From contig NZ_CP033324.1 in the NCBI RefSeq assembly GCF_003710085.1, forward strand, positions 1,302,001-1,366,000: DNA of 64,000 nucleotides, in the 5' to 3' direction. Every line of letters begins with the position of its first letter. The first letter of the stretch is position 1. Below the pieces are notes generated by a model that saw only the letters and a program-made list of their open reading frames with translations, searched no databases and was not told the DNA's origin. Below, piece after piece: positions 44,423-52,651 of the stretch. A program made the position numbers and the translations under genes. The stretch is from Nocardioides pantholopis (GTDB lineage Bacteria > Actinomycetota > Actinomycetes > Propionibacteriales > Nocardioidaceae).

Positions 44423-44502
44423 TCCCCGCGCTTCTCGGGCATTGCAGTGCCCCAAGCGCGAGAACTGCCCGAGGAACCGGGGCCAGCTGGGCTGCCACCG
44501 TC

Positions 44503-44667
44503 CGCTCCACGCAGCGGTGAGCCAGCCACCGTCGCTCCACGCAGCGGTGAGCCAGCCACCGTTCGCTCCACACAGCGGTGAGCCAGCCACCGTTTCAGTC
44601 GGACGTTCGGTGGCTGCCTCACCGCTGGCTGGCGTACGGCGTGAGGTTCGGTGGCTGGCTCACCGCT
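44503..44667. repeat. Array of an 18-bp core, three direct and two inverted copies
   Basis: Core AGCGGTGAGCCAGCCACC at 44513-44530, 44543-44560 and 44574-44591 (each within a 30-31-base direct unit starting CGCTCCAC), then inverted copies at 44609-44626 (one mismatch) and 44650-44667. The third direct and first inverted copies can form a long stem with a 17-base loop. The 355-base gap 44372-44726 holds only this array, the hairpin at 44405 and GGCGTACGCC-type repeats; I see no gene. It lies between convergent genes at the edge of the island. Confidence 0.85.
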
Positions 44668-44726
44668 GGCAGAGGTACGCCGGGGCCGCTGGCAGGCGTA
44701 CGCCGGAGCCGGTGAGCGGCCGGCCC

Positions 44727-45545
44727 TCAGCCGACCGGCTCGGTCAGCTTCTCGCCCCCGGTCGCGGCGACCACGCAGGCGACCTTGTCGCCGGCGTCCG
44801 GGTCGGTGCGGTCGGTGATGTGGATCGCCTGCAGGTCGGCGGTCGGGTCGGGGACCCAGCCGTCGGTCGCCTCCATGCACAGCCGGCCGCCGTAGCTGCT
44901 GTCGTCGCGGTACCGCTCGGCCTCGGCCGAACTCAGCGTGACGGTGTCGATCACCTCGGCGTCGTGCCTCTCGTCGCACGGGACGATGTCGAGGCTGGTG
45001 AACTCGTCGGCGTCCTCGGCGGTCAGCCCGCGGGCGTCGAAGCAGTCGCCCCGCGACAGGTCGTTGACGTCGTCGAGCGAGTTGACCCCGACGGCGATCA
45101 GCGCGACCAGGGCGGCGGTGGCGAGCATCCCCACGACGCTGACCACGATCGCGGCGATCGCCATGCCCGTGCCGTGATTGCGGCCGTCGCGTCGACTCCG
45201 GCGCAGCACGATCACGCCGAGCACGATGGCCGCGATGCCGAGGACGCCGGTGCAGGAGAGGAACGCCAGCACCAGCGCGGTCGCCGCCATCGCCTGGGAC
45301 GGACGCGGCTGGGCCGACCCGCCGGGGAACGGCTGGCCGTAGGGGTGCCCGTACGGCGCCGGCGGCTGCCCGAACGGCGGTCCGGCCGGGTGCCCGTACG
45401 GCGTGGGCTGGCCGTAGGGAGCCGCGGGCGGGGCGCCGTACGGGTTCGCCGGGGGCGGACCGGGGTACGACGGCGGCGCCGCCTCGCCCTCGGGGTGGTT
45501 CGTCGCGTCGCCGGGCGTGCCGGGGTCCGAAGGAGGCTGCGTCAC
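44727..45545 (-). CDS. DUF4190 / septum-formation-like membrane protein
   Basis: 272 aa. A Pro/Gly/Tyr-rich cytoplasmic N-terminus of about 85 residues with repeated PYG motifs, then two helices (MAATALVLAFLSCTGVLGIAAIVLGVIVL and GMAIAAIVVSVVGMLATAALVALIAV), then an extracellular domain with Cys pairs in SRGDCFDARGL, DIVPCDERHDAEV, GRLCMEA and VACVVAA. The outer domain matches the Septum_form family of actinobacteria. It overlaps the MFS gene by four bases (GTGA), so the two are co-expressed. Exact role not known. Confidence 0.82.
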   Translation of the reverse strand: MTQPPSDPGTPGDATNHPEGEAAPPSYPGPPPANPYGAPPAAPYGQPTPYGHPAGPPFGQPPAPYGHPYGQPFPGGSAQPRPSQAMAATALVLAFLSCTGVLGIAAIVLGVIVLRRSRRDGRNHGTGMAIAAIVVSVVGMLATAALVALIAVGVNSLDDVNDLSRGDCFDARGLTAEDADEFTSLDIVPCDERHDAEVIDTVTLSSAEAERYRDDSSYGGRLCMEATDGWVPDPTADLQAIHITDRTDPDAGDKVACVVAATGGEKLTEPVG

Positions 45546-46732
45546 GAGGGCACGCTATCGGTCGGCAGCTGGTCCTCGACGTACGCCGGGCGCGACAGGT
45601 AGTCGCCGAGGAGCAGCTGCGGCACGATCAGCACGATCAGCACCACCAGCGGTGCCGTCCACCCGTGGGTGACGTCGTGGAGCAGCCCGATCCCGAAGGG
45701 TCCGACCCCCGCGATCAGGTAGCCGGTCGCCTGGGTGAAGCCGGAGAGGGCAGCGGTCCCCTCGGGGGTCCGCGACCGCAGCCCGATCAGGGTGAGCACG
45801 ATCGGGAACGCCGTCGACCCCACGCCGACCAGGAGCGCCGCCGGGACGGCGAGCCCGTGCGGCGCCAGCAGCAGGAAGGCGTAGCCGAGCGGGTAGCACA
45901 GCATCACCGCCCACATGATCCGGCGCTGGTGCGGGGTGCGCGCCAGCAGCGCGGGCAGCCACAGCGAGAACGGGATGGAGGTCGCGGCGACCAGCCCGAC
46001 CAGCAGGCCGGCGGTTCCGGCGGAGTACCCGTGGTCGCGCCACAGCGTCGCGAACCAGCCGAACACGACGTACGCCTGCAGCGACTGGAGGCCGAAGAAC
46101 ACAGCCATCGCCCGCCCGACCGGCGTCCGGGCGACGGCGGTGAACCGGATCCTGGTGCCGGTGCGGTCCAGGTTCCGGTCGTGCGCCACCAGGCCCAGCC
46201 AAGGGACGGCGGCGATCACGGCCAGGCCGGCCCAGACGCCCAGGCCGGCCCGCCAGCTGCCGACGGCGTCGGCGACCGGGACCGTCAGCACCAGCGCGCA
46301 GGTCAGGCCGATGGCCAGCACCGTCGTGTAGAGGGCGGTGACCCGGCCGATCCGGTCCGGGAAGTGCAGCTTCACCAGGGAGGGCAGCAGCACGTTCGCG
46401 ACGGCCATGCCCGCGAGCGCGACCAGCGAGAGCAGCAGGAACGGCAGTTCCTGGCTGACGGCGGCCCGCCCGGCGAGCCCGACGGCGACGGCGACGACGG
46501 CGGCCAGGGTGACCCGGTGGACGCCGACCGCGCGCGCCAGCAGGGGAGCCAGCGCGCCGAAGCAGGCGAACGCCAGCACCGGCAGCGAGGTCAGCAGTCC
46601 CGCCGACGCGGCGGACATCGACAGGGCGTCGCGCACCTCGGAGAGCACCGGGCCGACGCTCACTGCGGCGGGGCGCAGGTTCAGCGCGAGCAGCAGGATG
46701 CCGAGCAGGACCAGGGGAGCGGAGCGACGCAC
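45542..46732 (-). CDS. MFS transporter, CynX/NimT type
   Basis: 396 aa from GTG 46732. Twelve membrane helices. LNLRPAAVSVGPVLSEVRDALSMSAASAGLLTSLPVLAF near the start is the signature of the CynX/NimT (cyanate and 2-nitroimidazole type) subfamily; AALSGFTQATGYLIAGVGPF is the conserved late loop. The substrate is unknown. The gene is divergent from the methyltransferase at 46919 with 186 bases between them. Confidence 0.9.
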   Translation of the reverse strand: MRRSAPLVLLGILLLALNLRPAAVSVGPVLSEVRDALSMSAASAGLLTSLPVLAFACFGALAPLLARAVGVHRVTLAAVVAVAVGLAGRAAVSQELPFLLLSLVALAGMAVANVLLPSLVKLHFPDRIGRVTALYTTVLAIGLTCALVLTVPVADAVGSWRAGLGVWAGLAVIAAVPWLGLVAHDRNLDRTGTRIRFTAVARTPVGRAMAVFFGLQSLQAYVVFGWFATLWRDHGYSAGTAGLLVGLVAATSIPFSLWLPALLARTPHQRRIMWAVMLCYPLGYAFLLLAPHGLAVPAALLVGVGSTAFPIVLTLIGLRSRTPEGTAALSGFTQATGYLIAGVGPFGIGLLHDVTHGWTAPLVVLIVLIVPQLLLGDYLSRPAYVEDQLPTDSVPS

Positions 46733-46918
46733 GGCGGTGATCGTGCCACCCGTTGTCGGCCCGGCTCGAGTGGGTCCGGCCCCCGGGACCCGTAGTGGAC
46801 TGGACGGCGCGGGTCCAGCGGTCGGACCGTAAGACGCCTGCGCGTTGCCTTCGACACATCGCGGGCTTGGGTTAACGTTTGGCGGTCCGTACGCCTGTGA
46901 CCAGGAGAACACCCCTCG

Positions 46919-47980
46919 ATGAGTTCCGACGAACGACCTTCGACCGCGATGCGGACGACCGCCGACGACTACGCGCTGTCGTACTACAACGAGGCGCACC
47001 TGGGCGGGGCGGGGGAGTACGACTGGAGCAACGACCACTGGCGCGGGTTCTTCACGATGGTGGCCGAGCGCATCGTGGGTCTCGCCGACCCCGCGTCGGT
47101 GCTCGACGTGGGGTGCGCGAAGGGACTCCTCGTCCAGGCACTGGCTGGGCTGAAGGTCGACGCCCGAGGCTTCGACATCTCCGACTTCGCTGTCGAGTCG
47201 GCCCACCCGGACGTCCGGGACCGGCTCTGGGTCGCGTCGGCGACCGAGCCGATCGAGGGTCGCTACGACCTGATCACCTGCATCGAGGTCCTCGAGCACA
47301 TGGATGCGGCGGACGCCCAGCGGGCGATCGACGCGATGTGCGCTGCCTCGGACCGGATCCTGTTCAGCTCCACGCCCTCAGACTTCGCGGAGTCCACCCA
47401 CGTCAACGTCCACCCCACCGCGCAGTGGGCCGCCTGGTTCGCGGAGCGCGGCTTCTACCGACGCACGGACGCCGACACCAGCTTCCTGACGACCTGGTCG
47501 ATCCTGTTCGAGCGGGCGGAGCTCAGCAAGCGGACGGTCGTCGAACGCTACGAGGCCCAGCTCGCGCCGCTCAACGCCGAGGTCCTGGACAAGCGCCGCG
47601 CCCTGCTCGAGGCCCACCGTCGCATCGACCGGCTGACGACCGAGGCGGCCCAGGCCCGTCCCGACGACGACGCCCTGCTCGCCCGGCACGCAGCCCTGGT
47701 GGCGCGGGACAACGTGATCGGTCTCGAGGCCCAGGTCGCCACGCTTCGCCGTCAGCTCGAGGAGGGCCGGGCGCGACTGGTCCAGAACCGCAAGAGGCAC
47801 GCCGAGACCCGTCGCAAGCTCGGCCAGGCCCGCGAGCGCCTCACCCAGGCGCGGGCCCGGGTCGGGAAGCTGCAGCGCGCCCTGCAGCAGCGCGAGCGGG
47901 AGGTCGAGGCCCTCAGGGACTCGCGCTCGTGGCGCGTGGGCCGGGCGATCGTCGGGCCGCTCGGGGGTCTCAAGCGGTGA
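46919..47980 (+). CDS. SAM-dependent methyltransferase with C-terminal coiled coil
   Basis: 353 aa. Class I methyltransferase domain in residues about 20-200 with SAM motif VLDVGCAKGLLVQAL and ITCIEVLEHMDAADA. Residues about 205-335 are a long charged coiled coil (NRKRHAETRRKLGQARERL and similar), ending SWRVGRAIVGPLGGLKR, a tail often seen on actinobacterial glycan-modifying enzymes. AGGAG lies 11 bases before the ATG. GT2 follows with GTGA overlap. It probably methylates a surface glycan; the target is inferred. Confidence 0.87.
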   Translation: MSSDERPSTAMRTTADDYALSYYNEAHLGGAGEYDWSNDHWRGFFTMVAERIVGLADPASVLDVGCAKGLLVQALAGLKVDARGFDISDFAVESAHPDVRDRLWVASATEPIEGRYDLITCIEVLEHMDAADAQRAIDAMCAASDRILFSSTPSDFAESTHVNVHPTAQWAAWFAERGFYRRTDADTSFLTTWSILFERAELSKRTVVERYEAQLAPLNAEVLDKRRALLEAHRRIDRLTTEAAQARPDDDALLARHAALVARDNVIGLEAQVATLRRQLEEGRARLVQNRKRHAETRRKLGQARERLTQARARVGKLQRALQQREREVEALRDSRSWRVGRAIVGPLGGLKR

Positions 47981-49551
47981 GCGGGTCCGGCGCGACCACA
48001 CCGGTGTTCTCCGTCATCACACCGGTCTACAACACTCCGGTCGAGGTGCTCGCGGAGACGATCGAGTCGGTGCTCGCCCAGACGTTCGAGAACTGGGAGC
48101 TCATCCTCGTCGACGACCTCTCGCCCGACCAGGCGGTCCGCGACGTGCTGTGGCGCTACGCCGAGCGCGAGGACCGGATCACGGTGGTCGAACGCGCGAC
48201 CAACGGCCACATTGTCGCGGCGTCCAACGACGGGATCGCCCGGGCGCGGGGGGAGTTCCTCGCCCTGCTCGACCATGACGACCTGCTCGACCCCGAGGCG
48301 CTGGCGCGCAACGCCGAGGTGATCGAGGAGTACGACGACGTCGACTACATCTACTCCGACGAGGACAAGCTGTCGGAGGACGGCCGTTACTTCGACCCGT
48401 TCCGCAAGCCCGAGTGGTCGCCGGAGCGGATGCGGGGGCACATGTACACCTGCCACCTCTCGGTGGTCCGCACCTCCCTGGTGCGCGAGCTCGGCGGCTT
48501 CCGCGACGGCTTCGACGGCTCCCAGGACTACGACCTGATCCTCCGGGTGACCGAGAAGGCGCGCCGGATCGTGCACATCCCGGAGGTTCTCTATCACTGG
48601 CGGATCGTGCCCGGCTCGACGGCCGGCGACTCGGAGGCCAAGCCCTACGCCTACGTCGCCGCGAAGAAGGCGCTGCAGGAGCACCTGGACCGGCTCGGCA
48701 TCGACGGCACCGTCGAGCACGGCCGCGCTCCCGGCACCTACGCGATCAGCCGCCGGCTGGACCCCGAGGTGCGGGTCAGCCTGATCGTGCCGACGATGGG
48801 CCAGAGCGGGCTGGTCTGGGGCCAGCGCCGCGACTTCGTGGTCGATGCGGTGCGGACGATGCTGTCCCACACCGAGCACGAGAACCTCGAGGTGGTGGTG
48901 GTCTACGACCCGCCGACGCCGCCCTCGGTCCTGCAGCAGCTGCGCGACATCGCCGGCGATCGCCTGGTGCTGGTCCCGTTCAACCGGCCCTTCGTCCACG
49001 GCGAGAAGATGAACGTCGGTGTCCTGCACTCCACCGGTGAACGCCTGGTCATGCTCAACGACGACCTCGAGGTGATCACGCACCGGTGGCTCGAGGAGCT
49101 GGTCGCGCCGCTGGACGAGCCCGACGTGGGGATGACGGGCGCGAAGCTCCTGCTCAGCGACACCACCGTCCAGCACGCCGGGCACGCGTACGCCCACAAC
49201 CACTACTTCCATCCGTACTTCCGAGCCCTGCACGACGAGCTGGGCGCGTTCAACCCGCTCGTGCTCAACCGCGAGGTCAGCGGGGTGACCGCCGCCTGTG
49301 CCGCGATCCGACGCGACACCTACTTCGAGATCGGCGGCTTCACCGAGCAGCTGCCCACCCACTACAACGACGTCGACTTCTCCTACAAGGTGCGCAGTCG
49401 CGGTCTGCGTATCGTCTGGCTGGCGAACGTGGAGCTGTTCCACTTCGAGTCGGTCTCGCGGGGCCGGGACCCGGTCCCGCCGGCGGAGAAGCGGTGGTGC
49501 ACCCAGCGCTGGGGGCACCCCAGGACCGACCCGTACCTCCCCACGGCCTGA
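47977..49551 (+). CDS. Tandem GT2 glycosyltransferase
   Basis: 524 aa from GTG 47977. Two family-2 glycosyltransferase domains: residues about 10-230 (VFSVITPVYNTPVEVLAETI, LLDHDDLLDP with the DxD, YSDEDKL) and about 265-500 (VSLIVPTMGQ, VMLNDDLEVI, GGFTEQLPTHYNDVDFSYKV). Such two-domain enzymes build rhamnan- or galactan-type chains at the cytoplasmic face of the membrane. Coupled to the methyltransferase upstream; 62 bases separate it from the dehydrogenase gene. Confidence 0.92.
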   Translation: MSGSGATTPVFSVITPVYNTPVEVLAETIESVLAQTFENWELILVDDLSPDQAVRDVLWRYAEREDRITVVERATNGHIVAASNDGIARARGEFLALLDHDDLLDPEALARNAEVIEEYDDVDYIYSDEDKLSEDGRYFDPFRKPEWSPERMRGHMYTCHLSVVRTSLVRELGGFRDGFDGSQDYDLILRVTEKARRIVHIPEVLYHWRIVPGSTAGDSEAKPYAYVAAKKALQEHLDRLGIDGTVEHGRAPGTYAISRRLDPEVRVSLIVPTMGQSGLVWGQRRDFVVDAVRTMLSHTEHENLEVVVVYDPPTPPSVLQQLRDIAGDRLVLVPFNRPFVHGEKMNVGVLHSTGERLVMLNDDLEVITHRWLEELVAPLDEPDVGMTGAKLLLSDTTVQHAGHAYAHNHYFHPYFRALHDELGAFNPLVLNREVSGVTAACAAIRRDTYFEIGGFTEQLPTHYNDVDFSYKVRSRGLRIVWLANVELFHFESVSRGRDPVPPAEKRWCTQRWGHPRTDPYLPTA

Positions 49552-49613
49552 CCGACGGATCCACCCAATCGTCCCCGCAGCAAGTTAGGACTCCTGCAAC
49601 GAGCGAGGTGCTC

Positions 49614-50813
49614 ATGAAGCGTGGTTCGATCTACGACGTCGTCGTGGTGGGCGGGTGCGGCCACGTCGGCCTGCCGCTCGCCATCGCGTTCGCCGACCGC
49701 GGCCTGAAGGTCGGCATCCATGACCTGAACGCCGACGCGGTCAAGCTCGTCGAGAGCGGCCAGATGCCGTTCCAGGAACCATCCGCGACCGAGGTCCTGG
49801 AGCGGGTCCTCGCCGCCGACCGGCTCTCCGCGACGACCGATGCGTCGGTGATCGCCGACGCCGACGCCGTCGTCGTCGTCATCGGAACCCCCGTGGACGA
49901 GCACCTCAACCCCGACCCGCACACGGTGGCCCGAGCGCTGCGCGACGCGACCGAGCACTTCCGGGACGGGCAGCTGCTCGTGCTGCGCAGCACCGTCTAT
50001 CCCGGGGTCACCGCCGGCGTCGAGCGGATGTTCGCCGAGGCCGGCATCGCCCTGGACGTCGCGTTCTGCCCCGAGCGGATCGCCGAGGGCAAGGCCATGG
50101 AGGAGCTGTTCACGCTCCCGCAGATCGTCTCGGGCCGCACCCAACAGGTGCGCGACCGTGCCGCCCGCCTGTTCGGCCACCTCACCGAGAGCGTCGTGGA
50201 GCTCGACCCGGAGGAGGCCGAGCTCGCCAAGCTCTTCACCAACACCTGGCGCTACATCAAGTTCGCCGCAGCGAACCAGTTCTACGTGATGGCGAACGAC
50301 CACGGGCTCGACTTCGACCGGATCCGCCGCGCGCTCGCCCAGGACTACCCGCGTGCGGCGGACATGCCCGGTGCCGGCTTCGCCGCCGGTCCGTGCCTGT
50401 TCAAGGACACCATGCAACTGGCCGCCTTCAGCGACAACTCCTTCGTGCTGGGGCACTCCGCGATGCTGGTCAACGAGGGGCTCCCGCTCTACCTGGTCTC
50501 GCACCTGGAGAAGAACCGCGACCTCTCCGAGCTCACCGTCGGCATCCTCGGCATGGCGTTCAAGGGGGAGAGCGACGATATCCGCTCGAGCCTGTCCTAC
50601 AAGCTCAAGCGGATCCTGGAGTTCCGGGCCAAGAACGTGCTGACCACGGACCCGTACGTCACGGTGGACCAGAGCCTGTCGTCGATGGAGCAGGTGCTCG
50701 CGGAGTGCGACCTGCTCATCATCGGTGCGCCGCACCCGGAGTACCGCGAGCTGGAGACCGAGCTTCCCGTGGTCGACGTCTGGAACCTGCGGGGGATGGG
50801 CAGCCTCGTATGA
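49614..50813 (+). CDS. UDP-glucose/GDP-mannose dehydrogenase family enzyme
   Basis: 399 aa from ATG 49614 with GAGG upstream. NAD-dependent oxidation of a nucleotide sugar to its uronic acid. Rossmann motif VVVVGGCGHVGLPLA (GxGxxG as GGCGHVG), STVYPGV, CPERIAEGKAMEEL, and the catalytic Cys261 in AGPCLFKDT. LFTNTWRYIKFAAANQF resembles WecC/WbpA-type N-acetylhexosamine dehydrogenases, but UDP-glucose cannot be excluded. Four-base overlap (ATGA) with the next gene. Confidence 0.92.
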   Translation: MKRGSIYDVVVVGGCGHVGLPLAIAFADRGLKVGIHDLNADAVKLVESGQMPFQEPSATEVLERVLAADRLSATTDASVIADADAVVVVIGTPVDEHLNPDPHTVARALRDATEHFRDGQLLVLRSTVYPGVTAGVERMFAEAGIALDVAFCPERIAEGKAMEELFTLPQIVSGRTQQVRDRAARLFGHLTESVVELDPEEAELAKLFTNTWRYIKFAAANQFYVMANDHGLDFDRIRRALAQDYPRAADMPGAGFAAGPCLFKDTMQLAAFSDNSFVLGHSAMLVNEGLPLYLVSHLEKNRDLSELTVGILGMAFKGESDDIRSSLSYKLKRILEFRAKNVLTTDPYVTVDQSLSSMEQVLAECDLLIIGAPHPEYRELETELPVVDVWNLRGMGSLV

Positions 50814-51568
50814 GTCTCGGCGTCTCCGTCGTGATCCCGGCCTACAACGAGGGTGAGGCGATCCTGCCTGTCCTCGAGCGGATCACCGACTCCGTGGAGT
50901 CCGAGTACGAGGTCCTCGTGGTCGTCGACTTCCCGGAGGACACCACCGTCCCGGTGGTGGCGGAGTTCGCTCGCGGGAACCCTCGGGTGCGCACGGCGGT
51001 CAGCACCTACGGGCGGGGCCCCGCCAACGCGATCCGGTTCGGCATCGACCAGGTGACGAACCCGGTCGTCGTGGTGACCATGGCCGACGGCAGCGACGAC
51101 CCGCGGCAGATCGACGATCTGGCCCGCCTGGTCAACCGCGGGGTGGTCGTCGCGGCCGCCTCCCGCTACAGCGCAGGCGGCCAGCAGGTGGGCGGCCCCC
51201 TGCTCAAGGGCGCGCTGTCCCGGGGCGCGGGCCGGTCCCTCGGCCTCCTCGGCCGGGTCGGCACCAAGGACGCCACCAACAGCTTCAAGGCCTACTCCAC
51301 CGACTTCATCCGCGAGGTGGGCATCCACAGCCGCAGCGGTTTCGAGATCGGGTTGGAGCTCACTGCGAAGGCAAGGCGGCTGCGCCGGCCGGTCGCGGAG
51401 CTCCCGACGATCTGGCTGGACCGCGAGCTGGGGGAGTCCAGCTTCCAGCTCCGGGCGTGGGTCCCCAAGTACCTGCGCTGGTACCGCTTCGCCTTCGGCC
51501 CAACCCTCACCCTGGACCAGGTACGCCGCGAGGCCGACCGCATCGCCGCCCTGAACAACAAGCCCTGA
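50810..51568 (+). CDS. GT2 glycosyltransferase, dolichyl-phosphate-mannose-synthase-like
   Basis: 252 aa. GT-A domain with VSVVIPAYNEGEAILPVLERI, the donor-site VVTMADGSDDPRQI and RYSAGGQQVGGPLLK, then SFKAYSTDFIREV. This pattern is the DPM1/GtrB type that charges polyprenyl phosphate with a sugar. There are no C-terminal membrane helices, so it is the soluble form. Lipid-linked sugars made here could feed the polytopic proteins at 52651 and 54334, which resemble GT-C enzymes; this link is inference. Confidence 0.88.
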   Translation: MSLGVSVVIPAYNEGEAILPVLERITDSVESEYEVLVVVDFPEDTTVPVVAEFARGNPRVRTAVSTYGRGPANAIRFGIDQVTNPVVVVTMADGSDDPRQIDDLARLVNRGVVVAAASRYSAGGQQVGGPLLKGALSRGAGRSLGLLGRVGTKDATNSFKAYSTDFIREVGIHSRSGFEIGLELTAKARRLRRPVAELPTIWLDRELGESSFQLRAWVPKYLRWYRFAFGPTLTLDQVRREADRIAALNNKP

Positions 51569-51616
51569 ACAACAAGTCCTGACCGCAACCGTCACCGCAA
51601 CCGAAAGTCCACTGAC

Positions 51617-52651
51617 ATGAGTGCAGACCGCCAGAAGGTCCTCGTCTCCGGTTCCGCCGGCTTCATCGGCGGCTACGTCGTCGAGGAGCTGCTCAGCCGC
51701 GGCTACCAGGTCGTCGGCATCGACAACTACTCCAAGTACGGGCCGGTGGAGAAGTCCTACGACAGCCACCCGGACTACGACTTCGTCGAGGACGACGCCC
51801 GCGACGTGCAGCTGATGACCAAGCTGCTCGCGGACTGCGACCACTTCGTCGCCGGCGCGGCCCTGATCGGCGGCATCTCCTACTTCCACGCCTACGCCTA
51901 CGACCTGCTCGCGCAGAACGAGCGGATCATGGCCTCGCAGTGCGACGCCGCGATCGAGGCGCACCGCAGCGGCAAGCTGAAGAAGGTCACCTACCTGTCC
52001 AGCTCGATGGTCTTCGAGTCCACGGAGCACTGGCCCTCCAAGGAGGGCGACGAGCGGAAGATCCCGCCGCCGCTGTCCTCCTACGGATTCCAGAAGCTCG
52101 CTGTCGAGTACTTCGCCAAGGCCGCCTGGGACCAGTACCAGCTGCCGTACACGATCGTGCGGCCGTTCAACTGCGTCGGCATCGGTGAGGGCCGGGCCCT
52201 CGGCGACGTCGAGGTCGACTCCGGCAACGTGAAGCTGGCGATGAGCCACGTGGTTCCCGACCTCGTCCAGAAGATCGTCAAGGGCCAGGACCCGCTGCAC
52301 ATCCTCGGCGAGGGCAACCAGGTCCGGCACTACACCTACGGCGGCGACCTCGCCCGCGGGATCGTGGAGTGCATGAGCCAGGACGCGGCGTACAACGAGG
52401 ACTTCAACATCTCGACCCCGGAGTCCACGAGCGTGCGCGAGCTGGCCGAGGTGATCTGGCGCAAGATCAAGGGCGACGCCCCGCTGACCCTGGTCAGCGA
52501 CCCGGCCTACGAGTACGACGTCCAGAAGCGCGTCCCGGACGTGCAGAAGGCCAAGGACGTCCTCGGCTTCGAGTGCACCACGTCGCTCGACGAGATGCTC
52601 GACGAGGTCATCCCGTGGGTCACCCAGGCGGTCCGGGACGGTCGGCTCTAG
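51617..52651 (+). CDS. NAD-dependent nucleotide-sugar epimerase/dehydratase (extended SDR)
   Basis: 344 aa. Rossmann start VLVSGSAGFIGGYVVEELLSRG; catalytic YxxxK in SSYGFQKLAVEYFAKA; SSSMVFES before it supplies the Ser. RPFNCVGIGEGR and HYTYGGDLARGIVE are the sugar-binding loops. Acts on a UDP-, GDP- or dTDP-sugar; the exact reaction is not decidable. Its stop TAG shares one base with the GTG of the next gene. Confidence 0.92.
   Translation: MSADRQKVLVSGSAGFIGGYVVEELLSRGYQVVGIDNYSKYGPVEKSYDSHPDYDFVEDDARDVQLMTKLLADCDHFVAGAALIGGISYFHAYAYDLLAQNERIMASQCDAAIEAHRSGKLKKVTYLSSSMVFESTEHWPSKEGDERKIPPPLSSYGFQKLAVEYFAKAAWDQYQLPYTIVRPFNCVGIGEGRALGDVEVDSGNVKLAMSHVVPDLVQKIVKGQDPLHILGEGNQVRHYTYGGDLARGIVECMSQDAAYNEDFNISTPESTSVRELAEVIWRKIKGDAPLTLVSDPAYEYDVQKRVPDVQKAKDVLGFECTTSLDEMLDEVIPWVTQAVRDGRL

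Noticed and set aside
44503..44667. Possible CRISPR-like repeat
   Set aside because: Spacing is too short, the spacer-equivalent sequence repeats with the core, and later copies are inverted.
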